Origin: Rhizobium sp. Root1220
Lineage (GTDB): Bacteria; Pseudomonadota; Alphaproteobacteria; Rhizobiales; Rhizobiaceae
Length of the DNA stretch: 64,000 nucleotides
Direction: 5' to 3'
Assembly (NCBI RefSeq): GCF_001426265.1
Contig: NZ_LMDG01000032.1
Span: 55,900 to 119,899, forward strand
Shown here: positions 47,863-56,430 of the stretch, piece by piece
How positions within the stretch are numbered: position 1 is the stretch's first letter
Layout of the letters: each line of letters opens with the position of its first letter
Made by a program: the position numbers and the translations under genes
The notes under the pieces: model-generated
What the model was told of the DNA's origin: nothing
Databases searched by the model: none
What the model saw: only the letters and a program-made list of their open reading frames with translations

Positions 47863-49284
47863 TTACGCTTGCCAGTCATCCGATGTCACATGTGCCGGGC
47901 TGTTGGCGAGCGAGTAGGCGTGAATGTAGTCGATGTGAAACTGGGAACTGTTTGGCAGACCGTTGGTAGGGGTTCCTGCCGTTCCGCCAATGGCAAGATT
48001 GACCAGCATATACATCGGGCTGTGCATATCGGCTGGCGTGTCTGCATGCGCGACCGCTACATCGTCGAAATACCAGACGATCTGATCCTCGTCCCACAGG
48101 ACGCCATAGGTGTGAAAACCTTCGGTGCTTCCCACCTTGACGGGAGTGGACTGCATCGTATGTCCGCCGTTCTGCTGGCTGTGAACGGTGACGTTGACGG
48201 TGTTCGGGTCCTGTCCACGCATCTCGACGACATCGAGCTCAGGCGGCCAGGAGCCGTCTTCGGGCAATAGCCAGAAAGCGGGCCAGGCGCCTTGCTCCGT
48301 CGGCATGTCGGCGCGGATCTCGAAATAGCCGTAGGTCTGCGCAAATGAAGAATGTGTCGTGAGAATGCCCGACGTATATTCGTAGCCATCGACCTGGGGC
48401 TTGAGCGCGGTAGGCGTGTGGCTGGCCGTGATGGTCAGGACGCCATTGTGCACAGAGAAGGGGTTGACCGACGAGGTTGGAGCGTAGGAGGGGTTGATGT
48501 ACCACTGCTGCTCTCCGTTCCCCGGAAGGGTGCTGCCCTTGTCGGGAGCCCACCAGAACTTCGCATCCCAGACGCCTTTATCGCCATTGCGTAGGGATAG
48601 GCTGTTGAATTCGTCCGCAAATGCAAGCTTCAGGCTCGATCGGTCCAGGGTCAGCTGAAACTGATCCGAGTGCAGGTCCGCGGCCGTCTTGTTCGCAAGC
48701 ACCAGGCTTTCGCCGCCGCCGAGATCCAGTCGCAGATTGGCGCCCACCTGCGTTGCGTGCTTGAGGACCTGATCGAAACTTGTCAGGCCGTACCCATTCA
48801 GCCGGATGGTATCATCACGGCTGAAGTCGACGATGAGGTCGCTGCCGTTGCCACGCGTGAAGAGGAACGTGTCGGCGCCGCCACCACCGATCAGCACGTC
48901 ATTGCCTGCCCCGCCGTCGATCGTCTGGCTGCCCGATGCGCCCGAAATGATGTTGTCTGCGCTGTTGCCGAAGGCATATCGGCCGTTGCCCGTGACCGTT
49001 AGATTTTCGAAATTCTCGGGCAGCGTGTAGCTCATCCACGTTTCGATTGTGTCGACGCCGGCACCTGGCGCTTCAGCGACGCGATTGATGCTCGAGTAGA
49101 GATAGTAGATATCGTCGCCCGTGCCCCCTTTCATCGTGACGTTGACCGAGCTGTCACCCCAGATCGAATCATTGCCGGCGGTGCCGTTCAGTACGGGTCC
49201 CGAACCCGTCGCTGAAAACCAGGCGCTCGATGCACCGCTGTAGAAAAGCTTTTGACCAACGGCGTTCTGAATTGATTGCGGCAT
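47863..49284 (-). CDS. exsH: Extracellular endo-beta-1,3-1,4-glycanase, ExsH-like (GH16 with Ca-binding repeats)
   Basis: 473 residues. The N-terminal half has hemolysin-type Ca2+-binding repeats (NGTAGNDSIWGD, GGTGDDIYYL, DGGAGNDVLIGGGGADTF); the C-terminal half is a GH16 glucanase with the E-x-D-x-x-E catalytic motif in PELDVVEMRG. Domain order and many blocks match my recollection of S. meliloti ExsH, which depolymerises nascent succinoglycan after secretion by the type I system PrsD-PrsE. There is no N-terminal signal peptide, as expected for type I export. The ATG at 49284 follows AAGGAG. Directly upstream, on the same strand, lies a PrsE/PrsD-like pair. Confidence 0.88.
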   Translation of the reverse strand: MPQSIQNAVGQKLFYSGASSAWFSATGSGPVLNGTAGNDSIWGDSSVNVTMKGGTGDDIYYLYSSINRVAEAPGAGVDTIETWMSYTLPENFENLTVTGNGRYAFGNSADNIISGASGSQTIDGGAGNDVLIGGGGADTFLFTRGNGSDLIVDFSRDDTIRLNGYGLTSFDQVLKHATQVGANLRLDLGGGESLVLANKTAADLHSDQFQLTLDRSSLKLAFADEFNSLSLRNGDKGVWDAKFWWAPDKGSTLPGNGEQQWYINPSYAPTSSVNPFSVHNGVLTITASHTPTALKPQVDGYEYTSGILTTHSSFAQTYGYFEIRADMPTEQGAWPAFWLLPEDGSWPPELDVVEMRGQDPNTVNVTVHSQQNGGHTMQSTPVKVGSTEGFHTYGVLWDEDQIVWYFDDVAVAHADTPADMHSPMYMLVNLAIGGTAGTPTNGLPNSSQFHIDYIHAYSLANSPAHVTSDDWQA

Positions 49285-49341
49285 GGTTAGCTCCTTCTGT
49301 TGCCGCGAGAAGCCTACCAGTCCGCAAGGCGGAAATATACC

Positions 49342-49353
49342 TATACGCGTATA
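49342..49353. promoter_or_regulatory. Perfect 12-base palindrome upstream of exsH
   Basis: TATACGCGTATA is a perfect palindrome in an AT-rich stretch about 60 bases before the exsH start, where a promoter would be. Candidate regulatory site for exsH separate from the upstream secretion genes. Confidence 0.4.
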
Positions 49354-49473
49354 TATTAGAAAAATAGGTGTCAAACTCGCGGTATAGGCGACTTCATCCT
49401 TAATCGTTGCTCTCGCCGCGGCAGGAGTGTATCGATCCGATGCGTCGCGGCTTCGGGCCTGACGCGCTGCCGA

Positions 49474-50781
49474 TTACTCTTCCCTGAACGCTCTGGCGGC
49501 CTGATCGATGAACGGCTTTGCGAGATAGGCGAGGGCAGTTCGCTCGCCGGTTTCCATGAATGCTTCCACCGGCATGCCGGCGATCGGCACCAGCGTGCCG
49601 ACGCGCTGCCATTCCGTGCTCGGTATGTGAACGCGAACCCCGTAGTAGGATTGGCCGCTGCGTTGGTCGGTTATGAGGTCCGCAGTCACACTCGACACTC
49701 GGCCGTTCAATTCCGGAGCCGTGCGTTGACTGAAGGCTGAAAGACGCAGCGTCACGGTCTGGCCCACAGTCACCTGATCGATATCCTGGGGAGATAGTTT
49801 CAGTTCAGGCGTCAGGTCATCGCGATCGGGCACTATCTGCATGATGGCCTGGCCCGACGCCACCACGGCGCCGGCGGCGTGAACCGCGAGTTCGTGGACC
49901 ACTCCCGCCTGCGGAGCGCGAATGTCAACATGCTTCAATTCATCCTCTGCCGCGACAAGGCGTTCGGAATATTCGCCAAGGTCGCCTTGTGCCTGTCGCA
50001 GCTGTTCGGATACTTCACTGCGATTGTCGTCACTCACCTGAATGACCTGCAGTTCCGTTTCGGCTATTTTCCCCCTCACTTCCGCCGACGCAGCGACGAG
50101 CCTGCCGAGCTCGCCTTTCAAGTCGGCGGCGTCGCGCTGCAGCGCGTAGACGCGGGTTGCGGGAATGATCCCCTGCTGGAGAAGTGGCTCTAGGTTGGCA
50201 AGCTCCTTGCCGATGATGTCTATCGATTGACGGTTGCCTTCCTGTTGCGAGGTCAGGCCGTCCGCTTCCCGACCGAGTTGGCGCACCCGCTCCTGCAGCT
50301 GCGCCTTGCGCCCTCTCAGCGACGACTTCCGATCATCGAAAAGTCTGCGCTCTCCTTCGATCAACGCCGCGCGTTCATCGGGTGCCGCGTCGTTCACCAA
50401 TGACGGAAATTCGAGCGTTTCCCGGCCGTCGCGTTCTGCGGACAGACGTGCGGTGCGCGCTGAAAGCTGCCTCACTCGTCTGGAGACAATTGCGAGCGTG
50501 GCTCGCGTCTGCGTATCGTCCAGATGAACTAGAACCTGACCAGCCTCGACGCGATCGCCATCCCGGACGAACACCGCGCCAACAGTTCCACCCTTCTGGT
50601 GTTGAACCGGCTTTATGTGACTATCGACAACAAGGGTACCCGACGCAATGACCGCGCCGTTGAGGTGGATTGTTGCTGCCAGACCGCCGAGCACACCAAC
50701 CAGGATGATCGTGGCGGTCAGCGCCATCAGTGTGAGCCGCCTGATCGCGCGTTCAGCCAACGGAGCGTTCGTCCCGATCAT
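49474..50781 (-). CDS. prsE: Type I secretion membrane fusion protein, HlyD/PrsE family
   Basis: 435 residues: short cytoplasmic start, one membrane helix (LMALTATIILVGVLGGLAAT), a lipoyl-like hairpin half (VQHQKGGTVGAVFVRDGDRV), a long coiled-coil (about 90-270), the second lipoyl half (DIRAPQAGVVHELAV), and the C-terminal beta-barrel domain. This is the periplasmic adaptor between the ABC pump and an outer-membrane channel. Its start overlaps the ABC gene by four bases (ATGA). Named by analogy to the rhizobial PrsDE pair; substrate is probably the adjacent glycanase. Confidence 0.82.
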   Translation of the reverse strand: MIGTNAPLAERAIRRLTLMALTATIILVGVLGGLAATIHLNGAVIASGTLVVDSHIKPVQHQKGGTVGAVFVRDGDRVEAGQVLVHLDDTQTRATLAIVSRRVRQLSARTARLSAERDGRETLEFPSLVNDAAPDERAALIEGERRLFDDRKSSLRGRKAQLQERVRQLGREADGLTSQQEGNRQSIDIIGKELANLEPLLQQGIIPATRVYALQRDAADLKGELGRLVAASAEVRGKIAETELQVIQVSDDNRSEVSEQLRQAQGDLGEYSERLVAAEDELKHVDIRAPQAGVVHELAVHAAGAVVASGQAIMQIVPDRDDLTPELKLSPQDIDQVTVGQTVTLRLSAFSQRTAPELNGRVSSVTADLITDQRSGQSYYGVRVHIPSTEWQRVGTLVPIAGMPVEAFMETGERTALAYLAKPFIDQAARAFREE

Positions 50782-52529
50782 TGCGCGGTCCCCTCGTTTG
50801 CGCGCCGGAGGCGATATGACGGGACGGCCATGGACACCGGGGCCATCGTCTGCCCAAGAACGTCGCCCTTGGGACCGAAGGTCTGCAACCTGCCATTGGC
50901 AAGGACCATGACCTTGTCGACGCTTGCGAGGGCACTGGGGCGATGTGCGATGACAATCGCCACGCCACCGCGCCGACTGACGCCAAGGATTGCGTGCGCG
51001 AGCGCGGCGTCGCCCTCAGCGTCCAGATTGGCGTTGGGTTCGTCGAGAACGACCAGGAATGGCTCGCCATAAAGCGCCCGTGCCAGCGCCAGCCGCTGGC
51101 GCTGGCCCGCAGACAGGATTGCACCCTGTTCGCCGATCCTGGTGTCGAAACCTTCCGGGAGCTGCACGACCATCTCGTAGATGCCGGCGGCGCGGGCTGC
51201 AGCAACGACCATCTCGGATGAAGCGGATGGGTCAAAACGCGCAATGTTCTCTGCAATCGAGCCGTCGAAAAGGCAGACATCCTGCGGGAGGTACCCGATG
51301 TGTTTGCCGAGTTCTTCGGGATCCCATTGCGACAGTGCCGCTCCGTCCAGCCGGACAGCGCCTGCAAGGGGTGACCAGAGCCCGACCAGCGCGCGCGCCA
51401 GTGAGGATTTTCCCGAAGCGCTCGGACCGATGACACCGATCGCCTCGCCAGCCTTCAATTCGAATGACACACCATGGATAATCGGTGTTGTCGATCCCGG
51501 CGCGGCAAGATGAAGGTTCTGTACCCTGAGCCCCTCGACCGGCCTGGGAAGCTGAACCTCCGGTCTTTCGATCATCGTCATCTCGCCAAGTCTGACGAGA
51601 CGCGACCAGCTCTCTCGTGCGGCCGCAAAGCCCTTCCATTGACCGATTGCCAGTTCGACCGGCGCAAGTGCGCGACTGATCAGGATGGAACTTGCAATCA
51701 TGATGCCGCCCGTCGCCTCCTGCCGGATAACAAGCACCGCGCCGACCGCGAGCACACCGGACTGCAACATCAGGCGAACGACCCTGGACACGGTGGACAG
51801 AAGAGCCGTGACGTTGTTTGCGTGAAGCTGGTTTTGAAGGTAGCGGGCGTTGATGTCCGCCCATCGCTCTCCAAGCCGGTTCCCGAAGCCCATCGAGGCC
51901 ACGGCCTCGGCATTTTGCTTGGTAGCCTCGGCAAGGGTCATGCGTTCCAGACCGATTCTGTTTGCTTCCTTCGCAGGTCCGCGCGATCTCAGTTCCGTAA
52001 CGATCGTCAGGCCAACAAGCAGCAGGGCGCCGGCGAGAGCGACGGCCCCGATCCATGGATGAAACAGGAAGCAGAGTCCGAGATAGAAGGGCATCCACGG
52101 CAGATCGAATAGCGCCGTCGGACCGGGGCCTGAGAGGAAGCCGCGCACGGTGTCGATATCGCGCAGCGATTGGAGGCTACTTTGCGACGTGTGCCTTTTC
52201 GAAGGCGCGATGACGAACGATCGGAAGACCACTTGGCTGAAACGCTCATCGACCGATTGTCCGACGCGGGCGAGCAGCAGGGTGCGGATCAACTCAAGGA
52301 TGCCCTGAAAGGCAAAGAGCGTTGCGGTTATGATGCCCAATCCGACAAGCGTCGGCAGGCTGCGTCCCGGGATGACGCGATCGTAGACCTGCAACATGAA
52401 GAACGAGCCCGTCAACGCCAGAATGTTGACGACACAACTCGTCACCCCGACTCCGAGAAACGCGGTTCGCAAAGACGAAAGGGCCGCGAGCAGAAAGACA
52501 CCGGGCTTGGGTTGCTTTGATTTGGACAA
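50778..52529 (-). CDS. prsD: Type I secretion ABC transporter, HlyB/PrsD family
   Basis: About 583 residues: no peptidase C39 domain, a six-helix membrane domain (VNILALTGSFFMLQVYDRVI is a strong family motif), then the ATPase with Walker A GPSASGKSSLARALVG, Q-loop YLPQDVCLFDGSI, signature LSAGQRQRLALARAL and Walker B VVLDEPNANLD. It pumps RTX-type proteins directly to the outside with PrsE and a TolC channel (not in this window). I start it at TTG 52529, preceded by GAGAGGC; a GTG at 52631 would add an unusual charged N-terminus. Confidence 0.85.
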   Translation of the reverse strand: MSKSKQPKPGVFLLAALSSLRTAFLGVGVTSCVVNILALTGSFFMLQVYDRVIPGRSLPTLVGLGIITATLFAFQGILELIRTLLLARVGQSVDERFSQVVFRSFVIAPSKRHTSQSSLQSLRDIDTVRGFLSGPGPTALFDLPWMPFYLGLCFLFHPWIGAVALAGALLLVGLTIVTELRSRGPAKEANRIGLERMTLAEATKQNAEAVASMGFGNRLGERWADINARYLQNQLHANNVTALLSTVSRVVRLMLQSGVLAVGAVLVIRQEATGGIMIASSILISRALAPVELAIGQWKGFAAARESWSRLVRLGEMTMIERPEVQLPRPVEGLRVQNLHLAAPGSTTPIIHGVSFELKAGEAIGVIGPSASGKSSLARALVGLWSPLAGAVRLDGAALSQWDPEELGKHIGYLPQDVCLFDGSIAENIARFDPSASSEMVVAAARAAGIYEMVVQLPEGFDTRIGEQGAILSAGQRQRLALARALYGEPFLVVLDEPNANLDAEGDAALAHAILGVSRRGGVAIVIAHRPSALASVDKVMVLANGRLQTFGPKGDVLGQTMAPVSMAVPSYRLRRANEGTAQ

Positions 52530-52720
52530 CTTGCCTCTCGAATCAGTGGCTAGGTCATGGGCAGCGGCTTCCGGACACCATGGACCAGTTCGCACCAAAC
52601 GGCCAATCCGGCGAGGCGTATTCCGATGCACTTCACGTGCTATATGCAGCGCATCATTAATGGATGGTTACCAACGGGAGAGCCTTTCGCACCAGCTTGA
52701 AGCATCTCCACCTAGATAAC

Positions 52721-53161
52721 CTAGCCAACGGACTCAAGTGCTTCGCGTAGCGTCTTCACTTGTTTGTTCAGGGCTTCGAACTGTCCAGCCGTCATGCCGG
52801 AGCGCTGCAACAGCGTGTCGCCGAGACACTTTGCTCTGACGATGAGATCGCGACCGGAGGCGGTGAGCCAGACATGAACCTGACGCTCGTCAGTCTTGCT
52901 ACGGCGTCGTTCAAGCAGCCCGGCCTGCTCGAGGCGCTTCACGGGTGGCGTGATCGTGCTCGATTCCAGTGACAGCCGATCGGCGATCGCGCCGACCGTC
53001 ATTCCATCATTCTCCCACAGAACACTCAGGACGAGGTATTGTGGATAGGTGATGCCCAGCTCATCGAGCATGGGCTTGTAGGTTCTGGTTATGGCTAGGC
53101 TCGCTGCATAGAGCGAAAAGCAAAGCTGGTCGTCCAAAGGAACAAGGGGATTGGCGGACAT
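52721..53161 (-). CDS. OhrR-type MarR family regulator
   Basis: 146 residues. LDDQLCFSLYAASLAITRTY with reactive Cys14, then GITYPQYLVLSVLWENDGMT and the wing DERQVHVWLTASG, are the OhrR sub-family hallmarks; a second Cys in RAKCLG (about 113) suggests the two-Cys organic-peroxide sensor type. It is divergent from an alpha/beta hydrolase gene, with three TATCGCG sites between them, and probably represses both. No ohr (OsmC-like peroxidase) gene is present nearby, which is the usual target. Confidence 0.85.
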   Translation of the reverse strand: MSANPLVPLDDQLCFSLYAASLAITRTYKPMLDELGITYPQYLVLSVLWENDGMTVGAIADRLSLESSTITPPVKRLEQAGLLERRRSKTDERQVHVWLTASGRDLIVRAKCLGDTLLQRSGMTAGQFEALNKQVKTLREALESVG

Positions 53162-53210
53162 GGATCGTCTCCTGACGCGTGCCGTTTCGTTATCCTACCA
53201 CGAAAAATAA

Positions 53211-53287
53211 TATCGCGATAATATTTTAGTAGACAACGGGGTGTAGTGGGTTTACCCATACGTATATCGCGATAATAAATATCGCGC
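53211..53287. promoter_or_regulatory. OhrR-type operator region with three TATCGCG sites
   Basis: Perfect palindrome TATCGCGATA occurs at 53211-53220 and again at 53265-53274; a third partial copy TATCGCGC starts at 53280. The surrounding bases are AT-rich, so the sites probably cover both promoters. Equal spacing to the regulator and hydrolase starts fits dual repression. Confidence 0.7.
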
Positions 53288-53309
53288 CATAAATTAAATG
53301 GAGGGCAAA

Positions 53310-54284
53310 ATGAGCCAGTTGAACCATCAGGCGACCCGCCGCAACGTAATGGCCGCCGGTCTCGGCCTTGTCGCCGCTACCGCAACCTTATCCCTTATCC
53401 CGACCGCACAAGCGGCGGCGACAAAGCAACCACCAAGAGGCAAGGACACGATGAGCAGCGGAACGATCACGACCAGCGACGGCACGCAGATTTTCTACAA
53501 GGACTGGGGAACCGGACAGCCCATTGTATTTCACCACGGCTGGCCGCTAAGCGCCGACGACTGGGATGCGCAGATGCTGTTTTTCCTGAATGAGGGTTTT
53601 CGCGTTATTGCGCACGATCGCCGCGGTCACGGGCGCTCGAGCCAGACGGCAAACGGCAACGACATGGACACCTACGCTGCCGACATGGCGGCGCTAGCCG
53701 ATCATCTTGACCTGAAGGGCGCCATTCATGTTGGCCACTCGACGGGCGGCGGCGAGGTTGCTCGCTATGTGGCACAATACGGCGGAAAGGGCAGGGTTTC
53801 CAAGGCGGTGCTGATCGGTGCCGTACCTCCCGTCATGGTCAAGTCAGCCTCCAATCCCGGTGGTCTGCCGATCGAGGTCTTTGACGGCTTCCGCGCCGCT
53901 TTGGCTGCCAACCGTGCCCAGTTCTTTCATGATATTCCAGCCGGGCCATTCTATGGCTTCAATCGTCCGGGTGCAAAAATCTCGCAGGGTGTAATTGAAA
54001 ACTGGTGGCGCCAGGGCATGATGGGTGGGGCAAAGGCGCATTACGATTGCATCAAGGCGTTTTCGGAAACCGACTTTACCGAGGATCTGAAGAAGATTGA
54101 TGTGCCGGTCCTGGTGATGCACGGCGAAGACGACCAGATCGTTCCGATCGCCGATTCAGCCCTGCTGTCTTCGAAGCTGCTGAAGAAGGGTACGCTGAAA
54201 GTCTACAAGGGCCTGCCGCACGGCATGGCCACGACACACGCGGACATTATCAATACCGACCTGCTGGCGTTCTTCAAGGCTTAG
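53310..54284 (+). CDS. TAT-exported alpha/beta hydrolase, non-heme chloroperoxidase/perhydrolase-like
   Basis: 324 residues. It opens with a twin-arginine signal ([14 protein letters not shown], cleavage after AQA), then an alpha/beta hydrolase: [30 protein letters not shown], nucleophile [12 protein letters not shown] (about Ser144), acid in HGEDDQIVP, and catalytic His in PHGMATTH. The HGWP and GHSTGG forms are typical of bacterial non-heme chloroperoxidases, which are really perhydrolases/esterases. The gene is probably derepressed by the divergent OhrR-type regulator on peroxide stress. ATG 53310 follows GGAGGGCAAA; an ATG at 53298 is less likely. Confidence 0.85.
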   Translation: MSQLNHQATRRNVMAAGLGLVAATATLSLIPTAQAAATKQPPRGKDTMSSGTITTSDGTQIFYKDWGTGQPIVFHHGWPLSADDWDAQMLFFLNEGFRVIAHDRRGHGRSSQTANGNDMDTYAADMAALADHLDLKGAIHVGHSTGGGEVARYVAQYGGKGRVSKAVLIGAVPPVMVKSASNPGGLPIEVFDGFRAALAANRAQFFHDIPAGPFYGFNRPGAKISQGVIENWWRQGMMGGAKAHYDCIKAFSETDFTEDLKKIDVPVLVMHGEDDQIVPIADSALLSSKLLKKGTLKVYKGLPHGMATTHADIINTDLLAFFKA

Positions 54285-54380
54285 TCTTACTTCGCAAAAG
54301 CAGCGCCCTCGTCACCGGGGGCGCTCGCGTCAGCGTCGTTACTGGAGTGGAACGACTTCGGCCGGTAGATCGCGGAAGTG

Positions 54381-54494
54381 CTAGGCACCGCCAATCCAAG
54401 ATTTCAGAACCGATGCGTAGATGCCGACGGCCGCGACGCTGCATACCCAAAGCGCAACAAACCAGACTATTCTTTTCCAGCCTCCGGGTCCCAT
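54381..54494 (-). CDS. DUF2474-like small membrane protein (37 residues)
   Basis: ATG at 54494 preceded by AAAGGA, encoding 37 residues: a short polar start (MGPGGWKR), one membrane helix (IVWFVALWVCSVAAVGIYA) and a short tail. The pattern W-K-R-x-x-W-F-x-x-x-W-x-x-S-V-A is that of DUF2474, small proteins usually encoded next to cytochrome bd-type or cyanide-insensitive quinol oxidase genes. No such oxidase is in this window. It follows the 54578-54844 gene by 83 bases on the same strand. Confidence 0.65.
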   Translation of the reverse strand: MGPGGWKRIVWFVALWVCSVAAVGIYASVLKSWIGGA

Positions 54495-54577
54495 ATTGAT
54501 ATCCTTTCATGGTTCGCCGTGCCCTCTGGAAACCCGCGGCGTGTCTATCCGCCAGGTCGAGGGCCTGCGCGAGAAGC

Positions 54578-54844
54578 TTATTGGGGTGGCCGCCCCGACA
54601 GCGAAGCTGCCGTGGGACCCGACCGGTATGCGCCCGGTTCGTACTGGTCGGCCACTGCCAGGTCGACGGATCTCCGGTAGTCTGCCAGTTGCGATCGGAA
54701 CCGGTTGGCATCAAAGCCGACAACCGTGCCGCTTCGCGTCAAGCGCGTAGCAGCACGTCGGGCGATCATCAGATAGGCAAACCGCGCCTTGAGCGCGCGC
54801 ATGCCGGTGCGTCCGTTGGTCGGGGTGTTGATGAGTGAGATCAT
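54578..54844 (-). CDS. Hypothetical small basic protein
   Basis: 88 residues starting MISLINTPTNGRTGMRAL with GGAGGCTATC just upstream, a strong Shine-Dalgarno. The first 50 residues are basic (ARFAYLMIARRAATRLTRSG), with a Q/R-rich middle (FRSQLADYRRSVDLAVADQY) and a low-complexity end. I do not recognise the family. Not membrane-bound by eye. It may be co-transcribed with the DUF2474-like gene downstream. Confidence 0.5.
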   Translation of the reverse strand: MISLINTPTNGRTGMRALKARFAYLMIARRAATRLTRSGTVVGFDANRFRSQLADYRRSVDLAVADQYEPGAYRSGPTAASLSGRPPQ

Positions 54845-55223
54845 GATAGCCTCCGCGAAGGTTTCCGTTTGGAACGATTTCGTTGAGGCAAATTGTAGAC
54901 GCGGACCCTCGCCGGTTGAATCATACGTAAGTGTATAGCGTCTCCTGCCTCCGCTCAGGTCAATGCTGATCCGTCGCGGGCGGAACTATTCGTGGCCAGG
55001 AACAATCGACCTTTTGACGTCGTTTCCTCATGCGCTCACGGCACGGCTCTCCAGCACAAAATCCCGGTCTTCTACACCATCGTATAGTATCCGATGGACC
55101 ACAGTCTGATTTAACTGGCGGTCGTCAACCCGTAGTTTTCGAGGCAACAGAATAGGTCGCCGATGACACGGTCCAAGGGGGCGGATCACGCGATTTCGCA
55201 TTCTGGCAGATCGAGGATTCGCT
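54845..55223. other. 379-base intergenic region with an EcfG promoter
   Basis: Holds a near-copy of the TACACTTAGGTATG string (as TACACTTACGTATG on the minus strand, about 54923-54937) about 80 bases before the minus-strand small gene, and on the plus strand an EcfG-type promoter (54999-55024). The 190 bases between that promoter and the efflux adaptor gene contain no convincing ORF; a 41-codon frame at 55030 has no ribosome-binding site. Confidence 0.4.
54999..55024 (+). promoter_or_regulatory. EcfG-type promoter, probable for the RND efflux operon
   Basis: GGAAC (54999-55003), 17-base spacer, CGTT (55021-55024): full match to the EcfG consensus. Transcription would start near 55031, about 193 bases before the adaptor gene. 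A long leader leaves open that it drives something else. Confidence 0.6.
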
Positions 55224-56426
55224 ATGACATCCATTCAATACTCTGCTGAATCCAAGCCTGTTCGGTCGATGAGGAAAAGACTGGCGGCCCTCGCCGCCGG
55301 GGGATTGATCCTTGCCGTCGTGGCCGCTGTCGGCCTTGCCAAGTTTCCGTTTTGGGCGAGCGCTCCGGGTCCTGCCGCCGCACCATTGATACCCGTGCAG
55401 ATCGCGACCGTGACGCGCCGGGATGTTCCGGTCTACCTCGACGGGCTTGGTACGGTTCAAGCTTTCAATACGGTAACGTTGAAGACCCAGGTCGATGGCC
55501 AGTTGCAGAGCGTCCTGTTCACCGAAGGGCAGAACGTCAAGAAGGGCGATCTTTTAGCGGTGGTCGACCCGCGCCCTTTCCAGTCGGCTCTTGACCAGGC
55601 CGTTGCGAAGATCGAGCAGGACAAGGCCAACATCGCCAATGCTCAGTACCTGCTCCAGAAGGATCAGGAGCTTGCGACAAAGATTATCACGACCGCGGAG
55701 CAGGTCGAGATGCAGCAGGCCACGCTCGACGGCTTTAAGGCCCAGCTCACACAGGACCAGGCAGCCCGGGATGACGCGGCCGTCCAACTCTCCTACACCC
55801 AACTTAGGTCCCCGATCGACGGCCGGACAGGCTTCCGGCAGGTTGATCAGGGAAATCAGGTGCAAACAACGGATGTGAATGGTGTGGTGGTGATCACCCA
55901 GACGCAACCGATATCCGTTATTTCGACCTTGTCGGAGGACGATCTCCCGGTGTTGCAGACCGCCCTCAAGGCAGGCCCTGTTCAGGTCACCGCGTTTACC
56001 CGCGACGGCGGAACAGCGTTGTCCACGGGGACGCTGTCCACGATCGACAACGAGATCGACCAAACCACTGGAACCGTAAGGCTGAAGTCGACCTTCGCGA
56101 ATGCTGACGAGAAACTTTGGCCTGGGCAGTTCATCGATCTCAGAGTCCTTCAGAAGACGCTAGCCGGGGCCACAACGATACCGTCGCCGGCGCTGCAACG
56201 AGGCCCCGAGGGGTTCTTCGTTTACCTCGTGAATAGCGACAACACGGTATCGCCGCATCCCGTTACTCCCGGGCCAATCGCGGACGAAACGACGGTGATT
56301 GCCAGTGGCCTGTCCGCCGGCGAACGTGTGGTGACTTCGGGTCAGTATCGCCTCGAACCCGGAAGCAAGGTTTCATTTGCGAGCCCATCGGTCGTTGCTC
56401 CTTCCGCGACGAGCAAGGGGAACTAG
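55224..56426 (+). CDS. RND efflux membrane fusion protein
   Basis: 400 residues: membrane anchor/signal (ALAAGGLILAVVAAVGLAKF), lipoyl-like halves (GTVQAFNTVTLKTQVDGQL; LRSPIDGRTGFRQVDQGN) around a coiled-coil hairpin, then beta-barrel and membrane-proximal domains. MdtA/AcrA-like periplasmic adaptor linking the RND pump to an outer-membrane channel, which is not in the window. ATG 55224 follows GAGGATT; a later ATG (55269) directly before the anchor is also possible. Four bases separate it from the pump gene. Confidence 0.87.
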   Translation: MTSIQYSAESKPVRSMRKRLAALAAGGLILAVVAAVGLAKFPFWASAPGPAAAPLIPVQIATVTRRDVPVYLDGLGTVQAFNTVTLKTQVDGQLQSVLFTEGQNVKKGDLLAVVDPRPFQSALDQAVAKIEQDKANIANAQYLLQKDQELATKIITTAEQVEMQQATLDGFKAQLTQDQAARDDAAVQLSYTQLRSPIDGRTGFRQVDQGNQVQTTDVNGVVVITQTQPISVISTLSEDDLPVLQTALKAGPVQVTAFTRDGGTALSTGTLSTIDNEIDQTTGTVRLKSTFANADEKLWPGQFIDLRVLQKTLAGATTIPSPALQRGPEGFFVYLVNSDNTVSPHPVTPGPIADETTVIASGLSAGERVVTSGQYRLEPGSKVSFASPSVVAPSATSKGN

Positions 56427-56430
56427 CGCG

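Noticed and set aside
52529..52631. N-terminal extension of PrsD-like protein from GTG 52631
   Set aside because: Residues are charged and unlike PrsD/HlyB N-termini; TTG 52529 has a better ribosome-binding site.
55028..55234. Small minus-strand frame overlapping the efflux adaptor start
   Set aside because: No Shine-Dalgarno, overlaps a real start and an EcfG promoter; not recognisable.
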